Assembly: GCA_903903925.1 (NCBI GenBank)
Contig: CAIVAU010000048.1
Location: 1 to 64,000, forward strand
Reading direction: 5' to 3'
DNA: 64,000 bases
Source of the DNA: an uncultured cyanobacterium
Lineage (GTDB): Bacteria > Cyanobacteriota > Cyanobacteriia > Cyanobacteriales > Nostocaceae
The notes under the pieces were generated by a model. It was given only the letters and a program-made list of their open reading frames with translations, did not search any database and was not told the origin of the DNA. Below, piece by piece: positions 17,641-26,577 of the stretch (position 1 is the stretch's first letter; every line of letters begins with the position of its first letter). The translations under genes and the position numbers were made by a program.

Positions 17641-18552
17641 TTACCCTGCTATAGTTTGATAATTTGCTACTGTTCCAACTTTTGATAAATCCCTATCAAC
17701 TCTGACAAAGAATAAGCCCCCATCATCTGTTATGTGCCTGGGAAGTGTGCTGAAGGTAGGACAATACCAGTAGTGGTCTTTTACAATTTGATAGTCTCCG
17801 ACATCACAATATCCCGTTAAGCAATACCCTTCTTCGTTGTATGATTGTATCATTTGATATTTATTGTCAAAATGTGGCAAAATAACGAGTAACCATACTC
17901 CACCTCCGTTACTATCTTTCCTGAGCCACTTTTTACTTGCCTGGACAAATTGAACTGTATCTGTCTTACCCCACGGTAGTAATTTGCTATCCAATACTGG
18001 AATATAGTCACGAATATTGGCATCTGGATGATTATCTGATCCGTTTTTATACTTAAGAAAACCGTTCTCCATCCAAAGAATTTCAACTTCTTGATTGCCT
18101 AGTACTTTCACTGGTCCAACTCTAACACCTGCCGGGATAAATGAGTAACTATGCTTGCTTAATTGCCATTCACCTAGTTGAATTGCACCCTTAAGCACAA
18201 AAATTTCCAAATCGGCGCTAAAGAAGCCAGAAGGTGCCTCAAACTGAGAGGGCAACATGACTCTAGAAGTTGATGCGCCACAATCATGCCAACTCAGCAA
18301 TCGGCGTTTTCCATGCACTACTTCCTTTGGCATTCCATTAGGCAACCACTTGCACTCTTCTAACACAGTATTTGTGTCAAAAAATTGATATTGGCGAGGT
18401 AAGTATTCTTTAGAAATAGCAGTGCTTCTTCCTGAAAGATTCATGCCACCTCTACCATCTCCACCCCAATCCTCTTTTACAGGCTCTGACTGGAAAAAAT
18501 CATCGACTTTGTCTTGTTGCACAGAATTCAAATGTTTATTTTCTTCACCCAC
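17641..18552 (-). CDS. DUF4437-like cupin protein
   Basis: 303 aa with a ChrR/DUF4437-type cupin at about residues 85-165 (FSADLEIFVLKGAIQLGEWQLSKHSYSFIPAGVRVGPVKV) and a second, less conserved half near 205-290. Metal ligands are not obvious: the usual cupin His pair is absent from the first domain. It is transcribed towards and away from the neighbouring alpha/beta hydrolase with a 48-bp gap, so both probably form one minus-strand unit. Function unknown. Confidence 0.6.
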   Translation of the reverse strand: MGEENKHLNSVQQDKVDDFFQSEPVKEDWGGDGRGGMNLSGRSTAISKEYLPRQYQFFDTNTVLEECKWLPNGMPKEVVHGKRRLLSWHDCGASTSRVMLPSQFEAPSGFFSADLEIFVLKGAIQLGEWQLSKHSYSFIPAGVRVGPVKVLGNQEVEILWMENGFLKYKNGSDNHPDANIRDYIPVLDSKLLPWGKTDTVQFVQASKKWLRKDSNGGGVWLLVILPHFDNKYQMIQSYNEEGYCLTGYCDVGDYQIVKDHYWYCPTFSTLPRHITDDGGLFFVRVDRDLSKVGTVANYQTIAG

Positions 18553-18600
18553 GATTCCACATTCTCCTGTTTATATGCCTCTTCTTAACGCAGTGAAACC

Positions 18601-19434
18601 CTATATAACTTCAGTTGAATTTTTCTCTAGAAATTCAATTACTACTTTTGATATTTGTTCAGGCATCTGGTTCATCATGCAGATTGTTCCGCCTTGAATA
18701 TCAATCATCTTTGCCTGAGGAATAGCTTTGAAAACTAAATGCCTATTTTCTGCCCTAGCCAATCCCATTTTCTCAAACTGTTTCATATCTACTGCTCCCC
18801 AAATAATTAAGGTGGAACACTTAATTTGAGAAAATCGCTGTTCCATAGTTAAACAATAATTTGCTACAGCCCAAACAGCATATAAAGGATACCCAAAACA
18901 CTTTAAATCATCTAAAACTAATCTGTGATTTAATTCTGCTGAATCTACATACTGTATACGAGCAGCCCATCTTTCTGTAAGATGAGAACCATCTGCCTTT
19001 ATTTGAAAACCTTGGTCAAATCTTCTTAATAAAGCTGCTTTTCCTTCTTCTCCAAACACAACTGGATTCGATAATATCAATTGTTTAACTCTTTGAGGAT
19101 AAGCTGCTGCTACTTCTCCTCCAACAAAAGCACCTGTATGATTACCTAAAATACTGACTCTCTCAATTCCTAATTCATCTAACAAGAGGATAACTGTCTG
19201 AACGTAATCTTCAATTTTATACATTCTTGGGGGCTTATCTGAATCACCAAAACCCAGCAAGTCCATTGCTATTACATGATAATTCTTTGCCAAAAGTGGC
19301 ATCATCTCTAGATATTCATTACTACTTTGTTGGTTTTGATGTAGTAACAGCAGAGGTTTTCCTTCACCACTTATTCTGTAGTGTATCTGTCCATCTTCGG
19401 TATCCAAAAAAGCCCGCTTGATTTTTTTATTCAT
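18601..19434 (-). CDS. Alpha/beta hydrolase-fold protein with non-canonical catalytic residues
   Basis: 277 aa with a clear alpha/beta hydrolase fold (GKPLLLLHQNQQSSNEY, MDLLGFGDSDKP, LIIWGAVDMKQF). The nucleophile elbow reads G97-N-H-T-G101, with His99 in place of Ser, and the C-terminal position where the catalytic His is expected reads GGTICMMNQMPEQ. It therefore lacks a normal Ser-His-Asp triad and may be a distinct subfamily or a non-hydrolytic binding protein. Upstream of the cupin gene in the same direction. Confidence 0.75.
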   Translation of the reverse strand: MNKKIKRAFLDTEDGQIHYRISGEGKPLLLLHQNQQSSNEYLEMMPLLAKNYHVIAMDLLGFGDSDKPPRMYKIEDYVQTVILLLDELGIERVSILGNHTGAFVGGEVAAAYPQRVKQLILSNPVVFGEEGKAALLRRFDQGFQIKADGSHLTERWAARIQYVDSAELNHRLVLDDLKCFGYPLYAVWAVANYCLTMEQRFSQIKCSTLIIWGAVDMKQFEKMGLARAENRHLVFKAIPQAKMIDIQGGTICMMNQMPEQISKVVIEFLEKNSTEVI

Positions 19435-19680
19435 ATTACCCTGATCAATTTCGGATTTACGTCAGTCTTCTTTTAACCTGTGATTATTTAATTCTGTGAA
19501 TCCGAATATTTTTTGACGGACTCTCATTTATTATCGCGGCTCTGCCCCTTGGGAGGCTCTGCCTTCTATAGGCATTCCAAGCTAGAAATTCCGAACTAGG
19601 CACACCTGATCTATCTTATATTGGTAGCTTACACGTTAAACGGGTAACTCAAACCATTAGAGCACAAGGATTTTTGGGTA

Positions 19681-20037
19681 TTGAGAAACGTTTCTCCTAA
19701 CTTCATCATTCAGAGTAGAATTTGTTTCCCGGCTGATTCCACGAAACTGCACTATTCCGGCGTGGGGGGCTCAAAGGGTAGGTTTGCCGATGCTTGGGAT
19801 TTGGCGGTACAATACTTTGAGTGGGTTTTAAACACCGTGCTAAAAGTTCTGCCAAATATGGTAAAAAAATTGGGGGAGAAAAAAGCGATTTCATTTCTGA
19901 AGTCCTTATCCCGTAAAGATTTTAGTCTTGGCATGGCAGCAAATTCTTTCTTCGCTACTTTTACCCCATCAAGTGAAATTGGGGCAGTTGAGGCATTAGA
20001 GCAGATCAAAAACCTGGGTATACAGATGGATGAGTAG
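19681..20037 (+). pseudogene. Possible gene remnant, unknown
   Basis: A frame beginning with TTG is open for 118 codons. The part after about codon 40 (YFEWVLNTVLKVLPNMVKKLGEKKAISFLKSLSRKDFSLG...ALEQIKNLGIQMDE) has protein-like composition, while the first part does not. There is no good start and no recognised family. It is probably the 3' portion of a lost gene. The flanks 19435-19680 and 20038-20480 show nothing else I can support. Confidence 0.3.
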
Positions 20038-20480
20038 TTGGGTTGTGGGGTAGGCGATCGCAAAAGTGAATTCCCGGCGGATTCCAACATAGGTCGATAA
20101 GTTGTAATGGATGGGTCAAAGTATTAATATACCGTGAAAGGCTGTTGCCAAATACCGCCGATTTATTTCTGCTTATATCTCCCACCAGTGATACTCTACG
20201 GCAGAATCAGGCCTCTGGGCAAAATGAATCAGGTTTCCTTATTCCTATCACTGCGATCACCAAGATCGTTTATAATTTTAACCCTTGAACACAACAATGT
20301 CCTAGCTATGAAATATTAAAAATAAGCTAGAACTATGTGTTTTTTCCGCATTTCTCACAAACAGATAAAGTGGCGGTGTTCAGAGATTGACCATCAAGAC
20401 TGAGCGTCAAAGGTAGGTATGGCATTCGATCAACCATGCCAAGGTTGCTATCAATGATTTTGTAGGGAAATTTTTGAGTG

Positions 20481-20699
20481 TCAACCATTCTTCTCTTGCT
20501 GCTTTGTCGCCAGAAGATTCATCAAGACATTGGCAGCCTCAGAACAATTGTACGGCGACCAGACTGGATACTCCCGGTTCGCAACAAAGAAGTTTGTGTC
20601 TTCTTCCTTGACCAGTTCTGTGGCAAGGAACTGCATTAGCCGAAGCTTGTCAATTTTTGGAAGTTCCTGGATTTGTGACATGAGTTCAGCTAGTGGCAT
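20481..20699 (-). CDS. Small hypothetical protein, antitoxin-like
   Basis: 72 aa: helical N-terminus (LAELMSQIQELPKIDKLRLMQFLATELVKEED) followed by YPVWSPYNCSEAANVLMNLL. Short acidic cyanobacterial proteins of this type resemble antitoxins of PIN/RelE systems, but no toxin follows. The ATG has GAGGAGATTC just upstream, so it is probably translated. Its 5' end abuts the broken zinc-ribbon copy. Confidence 0.5.
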   Translation of the reverse strand: MPLAELMSQIQELPKIDKLRLMQFLATELVKEEDTNFFVANREYPVWSPYNCSEAANVLMNLLATKQQEKNG

Positions 20700-20799
20700 T
20701 TGAGAATCTCCTCGTCTGAAGGCTGCTGAAAGGAAGCGATCGCTCTCTCATTTTAGCCTCGCGATCAGAACTTGGGAGGATTTGATTTTGCCAGACGCG

Positions 20800-20934
20800 C
20801 AGAAATGAGCAACTAGCGCAAGTATGCCTGCTGTTTATGAGGTGCTTGAACTTTGGTGTGAAAACAACCTGTTGGCTGCAATCTGGTTTTAGATACCTTG
20901 ACCACAGTATTGGATTACTTAATGAAGTATTCAC
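20800..20934 (-). pseudogene. Truncated duplicate of the zinc-ribbon gene
   Basis: The first ~44 codons are nearly identical to the gene at 2320-2535 (same GTG start, MNTSLSNPILWSRYLKPDCS-type opening, then CASC instead of CPSC). The match then breaks off before the second CxxC pair, and an unrelated frame takes over. The zinc ribbon cannot form. It marks one end of the R3 duplication. Confidence 0.75.
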
Positions 20935-20937
20935 TTA

Positions 20938-21495
20938 AAAACCTAGATTGATTTGGTAACTATGTAGCCTCTTCCCGAAAAGCTTTTATAGCTTGCTCTA
21001 ATTTGTCTTCTACAGAACAGCATAACAACCAGATGTTTGAAATCGAGTATTTCCAAGAGTTTGATTTAGATAACAGCATTTTGATCTCGCCGTAGACGGA
21101 AACTGATCCTCGCGCTGGAAAGAAGCCCTGGTGGGTCTAAGGATTAAGTCCATGCGATTCAACTACTAGAAGCGAAGGGTTTAGGTGTTTTAATAAATGT
21201 TTTAGTTGATGTATAATTTGTACAAAATCTAATAAAACATTCAAAAGTGGTAGATAAAATTGAACTTATTTACCTAGCAAGATATGAGAAGTATTTGATG
21301 GTTTATGCTTTAATAGGGCAACAGGAAACTAATTAGACATCTCCGAAAATGATGTAAGGGCGCAATGCCTTGCGCCCCTACCAAGGCTTTCGGGCAACGC
21401 ATAATTAATTTTTGGAGATGTCTATTAGGAATCGCACAGAGGTCTAAAGTTAATCAACAAAAACTGATGAGTCAGAATTGCTCAAATCTTTGTGC
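20938..21495. promoter_or_regulatory. Two-armed control region R3 between the broken zinc-ribbon copy and glgX
   Basis: Copy of R1 with GTATAATTTGTAC and AAAACATTCAAAAGTGGTAG at 21211-21256. Two interruptions relative to R1: about 150 bp at 21028-21180, of unclear origin, and the 89-bp inverted-repeat element at 21335-21423. It lies between the truncated zinc-ribbon copy (minus) and glgX (plus, 21680), so its rightward arm probably drives glgX. Confidence 0.5.
21335..21423. mobile_element. 89-bp MITE with 10-bp terminal inverted repeats and ATT duplication
   Basis: Ends AGACATCTCC and GGAGATGTCT are perfect inverted repeats. The interior holds the hairpin AGGGCGCAATGCCTTGCGCCCCT. R1 and R2 have the uninterrupted sequence (AACTAATnAGGAAT-like), so the insertion is demonstrable, and ATT is present on both sides as a 3-bp target duplication (21332-21334, 21424-21426). 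The interior hairpin type also occurs at 38795-38822 and 55343-55370. Confidence 0.88.
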
Positions 21496-21632
21496 CTATC
21501 TGTAAGAGAATCGCAATGTCCATTCAACTGAAGGAAGAAAATGGAACTCTTAACGGGCAACAGGGAGAAACTTTCAGGGGAAACAGTAGGGGATATTGGT
21601 CAAGAATTCAATTGGAAATCAAGAGATTCATT

Positions 21633-21676
21633 GGAATTATGAATGCTGAACTCTTTTTCATAATTCATAATTTTAT
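21633..21676. repeat. Second copy of the GAATTATGAATGCTGAACTC palindrome
   Basis: Same module as at 14980-15054. It ends four bases before the glgX ATG, so it replaces the expected ribosome-binding region; TTTATTCC is all that separates it from the start codon. It may form a hairpin in the glgX leader. Confidence 0.6.
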
Positions 21677-21679
21677 TCC

Positions 21680-23878
21680 ATGAGTGCTAATTTCCCATCT
21701 CTGGGTAGACTACAAATGAAAGATCCCTCACATGATTCGCACGATTATAACTCGGAGATATCCGAACGCGCTGAGGTGCGTGCAGGCTATCCTTTGCCTT
21801 TTGGAACCCAGGAAACTGGAGGAGGAGTGAATTTCGCCATTTTCAGCCGTGATGCCAGCCACGTTCGACTAGAGTTGTTTGACCATCCCAAAGACGCAGT
21901 GCCTGCCCGGTCTATCGATTTAGATTCTGCGTGCTATCGTACCGGCGATGTCTGGCACGTGTGGGTGGAGGGGATCGTTTCCGGCCAATTCTATGCTTAC
22001 CGTATGGATGGACCTTACGAACCAAGTCTTGGCCATCGGTTCAATTTCAACAGGCTTCTCCTCGATCCCTGTGCTATTGCAGTTTCGCAACTGCCTCCGT
22101 GGGATTTCGCAGCGGCACGTGGCTATGACCCGTTGGCATCAGAGCAAGACCTCTCTTTCTCAAAGATGGACAATGCCGGATCGATGCCAAAATGTGTCTT
22201 TCTCAACGAGTCCTTCGAGTGGGATGGAGACTGTCCACCCCGGCATCCGTGGTCGAAGACCGTTATTTACGAAATGCATATTCGAGGCTTTACCATTCAT
22301 CCCACGTCGGGTGTGGATCATCCGGGCACTTACCGCAGTCTGATGGAAAAGATTCCCTATCTCAAAACCCTGGGGGTGACTGCTGTGGAACTCATGCCCA
22401 TCCAGGAGTTCAATGATACTCCTATGCTGCGCCGGAATCCGCAAACTAATCAACTGCTCAGGAATTACTGGGGCTATGATCCGGTGGTTTTCTTTGCGCC
22501 CAAAGCGTCTTACAGTAGCAGTGGCGGTTTAGGCCAGCAGAAGCTAGAGTTCAAGGAAATGGTTCGGGCTTTACACAAGGCCAATATTGAAGTGATCCTG
22601 GATGTAGTGTTCAATCATACGGCAGAGGGTAACGAACTGGGTCCAACGCTCTGTTTTCGAGGGATAGCTAACGCGATCGCCTACACACTAGCGGGGGATA
22701 AACGCTACTATAAGAACTACACGGGCACAGGCAACACGGTCAACGCTAATCATCCCGTAGTGCGAGACCACATCTTGGCCGCGCTTCGTTATTGGATGAT
22801 TGAGATGCATGTGGATGGATTCCGGTTTGACTTGGCATCGGTTCTCGGCCGGGACAGTACCGGTAAGTTGTTAGCTAATGCCCCCCTGCTCGAACGGATT
22901 GCCCAGGACCCGATCTTAAGAGACGTGAAAATCATTGCCGAGGCGTGGGATGCCGGTGGTGCGTATGAAGTAGGTAGCTTTTCAGAGCGGCGCTGGGCAG
23001 AGTGGAACGGGCGGTACCGAGACGATGTTCGGCGTTTCTGGCGTGGCGATCAGGGGATGCTCGGTTTGTTTGCCAGTCGGATCTGTGGCAGTGCCGACAT
23101 CTATACTAAGTCCGGCAAAGGACCCGAAGGCAGCATCAATTTCGTCACCTGTCACGACGGCTTCACTCTAAACGACCTCGTGAGCTATCGCCATAAGCAT
23201 AATGAAGCGAACGGAGAGAACAACCAGGATGGGACTGATGCCAACTTTAGCGATCACTACGGTTCTGAAGGCGAGACGACGGATGCCGCGATCGCGTCCA
23301 TCAGAAAACGCCAGATCAAGAATTTTCTGCTGACCCTGCTGATCTCACGCGGTGTGCCGATGCTGCTTGGTGGGGATGAATTTCGTCGCACACAAGGCGG
23401 CAACAACAATGCCTACTGCCAGGACAACGCAACGAGTTGGTATGACTGGAGTTGTCTGGAACAGCACCAGGAGATTTTTCGTTTCACCTGTGGCATGATC
23501 GCCTTTCGGTCTGCCCATCCCATTCTGAGTCAGGAGCAATTCTATACGGATGCTGAGATCCAGTGGTTTGGCCCGCAAGGAGGCTTACCCAACTGGACTG
23601 ACCCGCAAGCAAAGCAGTTTGCCTGTCTGATCCATGAAGATGAGCAGCACGCACTTTGTCTGTTGTTCAATGCCACTGTCGATGCGATCGATTTCCGGTT
23701 ACCTTCTTTACTGCCAAAGGCTCAGTGGCATCTAGCTATCGATACCGCTGGTGAAGCGCCACAAGACCTGTTCGCCGCAGGTGAGGAACCTCGTTGGGAA
23801 AATCCACACACTTACCATATGAGACCGCGATCAAGCGTCATTCTCCTGGCTCGATGCACGCAAGATCAAGGTTCGTAG
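21680..23878 (+). CDS. glgX: Glycogen debranching enzyme GlgX (isoamylase-type)
   Basis: Hydrolyses alpha-1,6 branches of phosphorylase-trimmed glycogen. 732 aa: N-terminal CBM48 domain (YPLPFGTQETGGGVNFAIFSRDASHVRLELF), then a GH13 barrel with VVFNHTAEGN, DGFRFDLASVLGRD (nucleophile Asp384), IIAEAWDAGG (acid Glu421) and NFVTCHDGFTLNDLVSY. No ribosome-binding site precedes 21680 because of the palindrome; an internal ATG at 21716 is an alternative. It complements glgP 7 kb upstream. Confidence 0.95.
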   Translation: MSANFPSLGRLQMKDPSHDSHDYNSEISERAEVRAGYPLPFGTQETGGGVNFAIFSRDASHVRLELFDHPKDAVPARSIDLDSACYRTGDVWHVWVEGIVSGQFYAYRMDGPYEPSLGHRFNFNRLLLDPCAIAVSQLPPWDFAAARGYDPLASEQDLSFSKMDNAGSMPKCVFLNESFEWDGDCPPRHPWSKTVIYEMHIRGFTIHPTSGVDHPGTYRSLMEKIPYLKTLGVTAVELMPIQEFNDTPMLRRNPQTNQLLRNYWGYDPVVFFAPKASYSSSGGLGQQKLEFKEMVRALHKANIEVILDVVFNHTAEGNELGPTLCFRGIANAIAYTLAGDKRYYKNYTGTGNTVNANHPVVRDHILAALRYWMIEMHVDGFRFDLASVLGRDSTGKLLANAPLLERIAQDPILRDVKIIAEAWDAGGAYEVGSFSERRWAEWNGRYRDDVRRFWRGDQGMLGLFASRICGSADIYTKSGKGPEGSINFVTCHDGFTLNDLVSYRHKHNEANGENNQDGTDANFSDHYGSEGETTDAAIASIRKRQIKNFLLTLLISRGVPMLLGGDEFRRTQGGNNNAYCQDNATSWYDWSCLEQHQEIFRFTCGMIAFRSAHPILSQEQFYTDAEIQWFGPQGGLPNWTDPQAKQFACLIHEDEQHALCLLFNATVDAIDFRLPSLLPKAQWHLAIDTAGEAPQDLFAAGEEPRWENPHTYHMRPRSSVILLARCTQDQGS

Positions 23879-23898
23879 ACACCATTCATGGAGGTCAA

Positions 23899-23958
23899 AT
23901 GAAACCAGCTAACCCACACACGCTTGGTATGCCGCACCCTTGTAACGCCCCTACCTGA
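23899..23958 (+). other. Short ORF between glgX and the proton ATPase
   Basis: Nineteen codons (MKPANPHTLGMPHPCNAPT) preceded by GGAGGTCAA, a strong ribosome-binding site. It could be a leader peptide or the first codons of a deleted gene that once stood between glgX and the ATPase. No independent support. Confidence 0.25.
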
Positions 23959-23986
23959 AAAAACGAAAAAATGAAAAGGAATACCC

Positions 23987-26485
23987 ATGACAAAACCCGT
24001 TGTCGATCAGCCCAAATCTTCCAAATCGCAGCCCGATGCGAAAGACAATCTGAAAACTTTGCCACTGCCAGAGGTGCAAAAAAAACTAGAGTCGTCGCCA
24101 GACGGACTCAGCCAAGCACAGGCGAAAAAGCGCCTGACTAAATATGGTCCTAACGAGATTGAGGAAAAGAAGACCAATCCATTGCTGAAATTCCTCACCT
24201 ATTTCTGGGGACCGATCCCGTGGATGATCGAGGTGGCGGTGATTCTTTCGGGGGTGGTTCGGCACTGGCCGGATTTCTTCATCATCCTGCTTCTGCTAGT
24301 TACCAACGCCGTGGTGGGATTCTGGGAAGAAAGTGCTGCAGGCAACGCTATTTCTGCCCTGAAGGAGAAGCTTGCGACCAAGACTCGGGTGAAACGCGAT
24401 GGGAAGTGGATCAACCCGCCAGCGCGTGAACTGGTGCCAGGGGATGTCATTCAACTGCGGCTTGGCGACATCGTGCCAGCGGATGCTCGCTTATTGGACG
24501 GCGATCCGATGTCGGTGGATCAGTCGGCGCTAACGGGTGAATCCCTGCCTGCCACACGTAACCCTGGCGACGCAGTGTTTTCTGGCTCGATCATTCGCCG
24601 GGGTGAGAGCAGTGCAATGGTCTATGGCACGGGTGCAAACACCTACTTCGGCAAGACGGCGCAACTGGTGGAGAAGGCGCAAACTGTCAGCCATTTTCAA
24701 CGGGCGGTTTTAAAGATCGGCAACTACCTGATCCTCCTAGCACTGGCTCTGGTGACGTTGATTGTTACCGTCGCGATCTCTCGGGGCGACGCGATCCTCA
24801 CCACATTGCAGTTCGCTCTGGTGCTGACTGTGGCCGCGATTCCCGTGGCGATGCCAACAGTGCTGTCGGTAACGATGGCGGTTGGCGCACGCCTGCTCTC
24901 TAAGAAAAAAGCGATAGTGAGCCGATTGGTTGCGATTGAGGAACTGGCTGGTGTGGACGTGCTATGTGCCGACAAGACTGGTACCCTGACCCAGAACAAG
25001 CTGACACTGGGTGATCCGTTCAGCGTGAATAAGATTCCGGCAGATCAAGTCATCCTCAACGGGGCACTGGCCTCGCGCTCGGACAACAACGACACCATTG
25101 ATCTGGCCGTTATAGACGGACTGAAAGACAAGGATTCGTTAAAGGCTTACGAGGTCGTTCACTTCACACCGTTCGACCCGGTACACAAACGCACGGAAGC
25201 TACCGTTAAAGCCAAAGACGGAAAAACGTTCAAAGTGACCAAGGGTGCGCCGCAAGTGATTCTAGCATTGTCAACCAATGCTGGGCAGGTGAAGTCTGCT
25301 GTGGAAAAAGCAGTCAACGAATTTGCGACCCGTGGCTTTCGTTCCTTGGGGGTGGCACGAGCTGAGGGCGACGGGAAATGGCAGTTTCTTGGTGTGTTGC
25401 CGCTGTTCGATCCGCCACGGGAAGATGCCAAGACAACCATTGCGAGCGCAGCCAAGATGGGCATACAGATCAAGATGGTGACCGGCGATGCATTGGCGAT
25501 CGCTCAAGAAACCGCCAAAAAGTTGGACATGGGCACAAATATCCTCGATGCCGGGAGCTTGGGCGACTCAGAAAAGCAAGAGACGACAGCAGTGTCCGAT
25601 TCCATTGAGAATGCCGACGGTTTTGCCCAGGTATTCCCCGAACACAAGTTCCACATTATAGATGTCCTGCAAAAACACGGACATATTGTCGGCATGACGG
25701 GTGACGGGGTGAATGATGCCCCCGCGCTGAAGAAAGCTGACTGCGGCATCGCCGTTTCAGGTGCAACAGACGCGGCACGGGCGGCGGCTTCCATCGTGCT
25801 GACAACGCCCGGACTGTCGGTGATTATTGACGCGATTAAGGAGAGCCGCCGCATTTTCCAGCGGATGCAAAGTTACGCGATCTACCGCATTGCCGAGACG
25901 TTGCGTGTGCTGTTGTTCATGACCTTGTCGATCCTGTTCTTTAACTTTTACCCGATGACCGCAGTGATGATTGTGATGATTGCGCTGCTCAACGACGGTG
26001 CCATCCTGTCCATCGCCTATGACAATGTTCATTACCGAGATAAGCCTGAGGTATGGAATATGCGCTTGGTGCTGGGGATCGCCACAGTGCTGGGCATTGT
26101 CGGTCCCATCGCTGCATTTGGTCTATTCTATCTCGCTGACCAGGTTTTCCACCTTACTCGTCCGCATATTCAGACGCTGATGTATCTTATGCTCTCCGTG
26201 GCAGGACATCTGACGATCTTTCAGGCGCGTACACGTGGTGCGTTCTGGTCTGTCCGTCCGGCAAGGATTCTGTGGGTCGCGGTAGTCGGCACCCAGACGC
26301 TAGCAACATTAATTGCGGTTTATGGGCTTTTTATGACACCGCTTGGTTGGGGCTGGGCGCTGTTCGTCTGGGGCTATGCCGTGGTCTGGTTTCTGGTGAC
26401 TGACCGCGTGAAACTGCTTGCTTATCGGCTTTTGGTCCCGCCACGGTCAAAACGAAAAAGTCCTCCAATGATTCACCAAACCTAG
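23987..26485 (+). CDS. Plasma-membrane proton-efflux P-type ATPase (P3A)
   Basis: 832 aa. N-terminal cation-ATPase motif (GLSQAQAKKRLTKYGPNEIEEKK), actuator loop TGES (residues 183-186), phosphorylation site DKTGTLT (Asp329), KGAPQVIL nucleotide loop, and TGDGVNDAPALKKADCG hinge. Helices include ILTTLQFALVLTVAAIPVAMPT, and MIALLNDGAILSIAYD in the C-terminal part. Family members pump protons outward at ATP cost. High GC and position after glgX suggest it travels with the carbon genes. Confidence 0.93.
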   Translation: MTKPVVDQPKSSKSQPDAKDNLKTLPLPEVQKKLESSPDGLSQAQAKKRLTKYGPNEIEEKKTNPLLKFLTYFWGPIPWMIEVAVILSGVVRHWPDFFIILLLLVTNAVVGFWEESAAGNAISALKEKLATKTRVKRDGKWINPPARELVPGDVIQLRLGDIVPADARLLDGDPMSVDQSALTGESLPATRNPGDAVFSGSIIRRGESSAMVYGTGANTYFGKTAQLVEKAQTVSHFQRAVLKIGNYLILLALALVTLIVTVAISRGDAILTTLQFALVLTVAAIPVAMPTVLSVTMAVGARLLSKKKAIVSRLVAIEELAGVDVLCADKTGTLTQNKLTLGDPFSVNKIPADQVILNGALASRSDNNDTIDLAVIDGLKDKDSLKAYEVVHFTPFDPVHKRTEATVKAKDGKTFKVTKGAPQVILALSTNAGQVKSAVEKAVNEFATRGFRSLGVARAEGDGKWQFLGVLPLFDPPREDAKTTIASAAKMGIQIKMVTGDALAIAQETAKKLDMGTNILDAGSLGDSEKQETTAVSDSIENADGFAQVFPEHKFHIIDVLQKHGHIVGMTGDGVNDAPALKKADCGIAVSGATDAARAAASIVLTTPGLSVIIDAIKESRRIFQRMQSYAIYRIAETLRVLLFMTLSILFFNFYPMTAVMIVMIALLNDGAILSIAYDNVHYRDKPEVWNMRLVLGIATVLGIVGPIAAFGLFYLADQVFHLTRPHIQTLMYLMLSVAGHLTIFQARTRGAFWSVRPARILWVAVVGTQTLATLIAVYGLFMTPLGWGWALFVWGYAVVWFLVTDRVKLLAYRLLVPPRSKRKSPPMIHQT

Positions 26486-26577
26486 TACTTTGTCAAGATA
26501 GTTTTGAGGGTCAGGCAATACTCATAACAAGCTTTTACCCTTTCATATTGGTTTTTACGAGTCGTGATGATTTTTCT

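Noticed and set aside
21028..21180. tRNA or small RNA gene in the R3 insertion
   Set aside because: No cloverleaf could be folded by eye; a 20-codon frame (MFEIEYFQEF...) looks like a gene scrap but is too short to assign.
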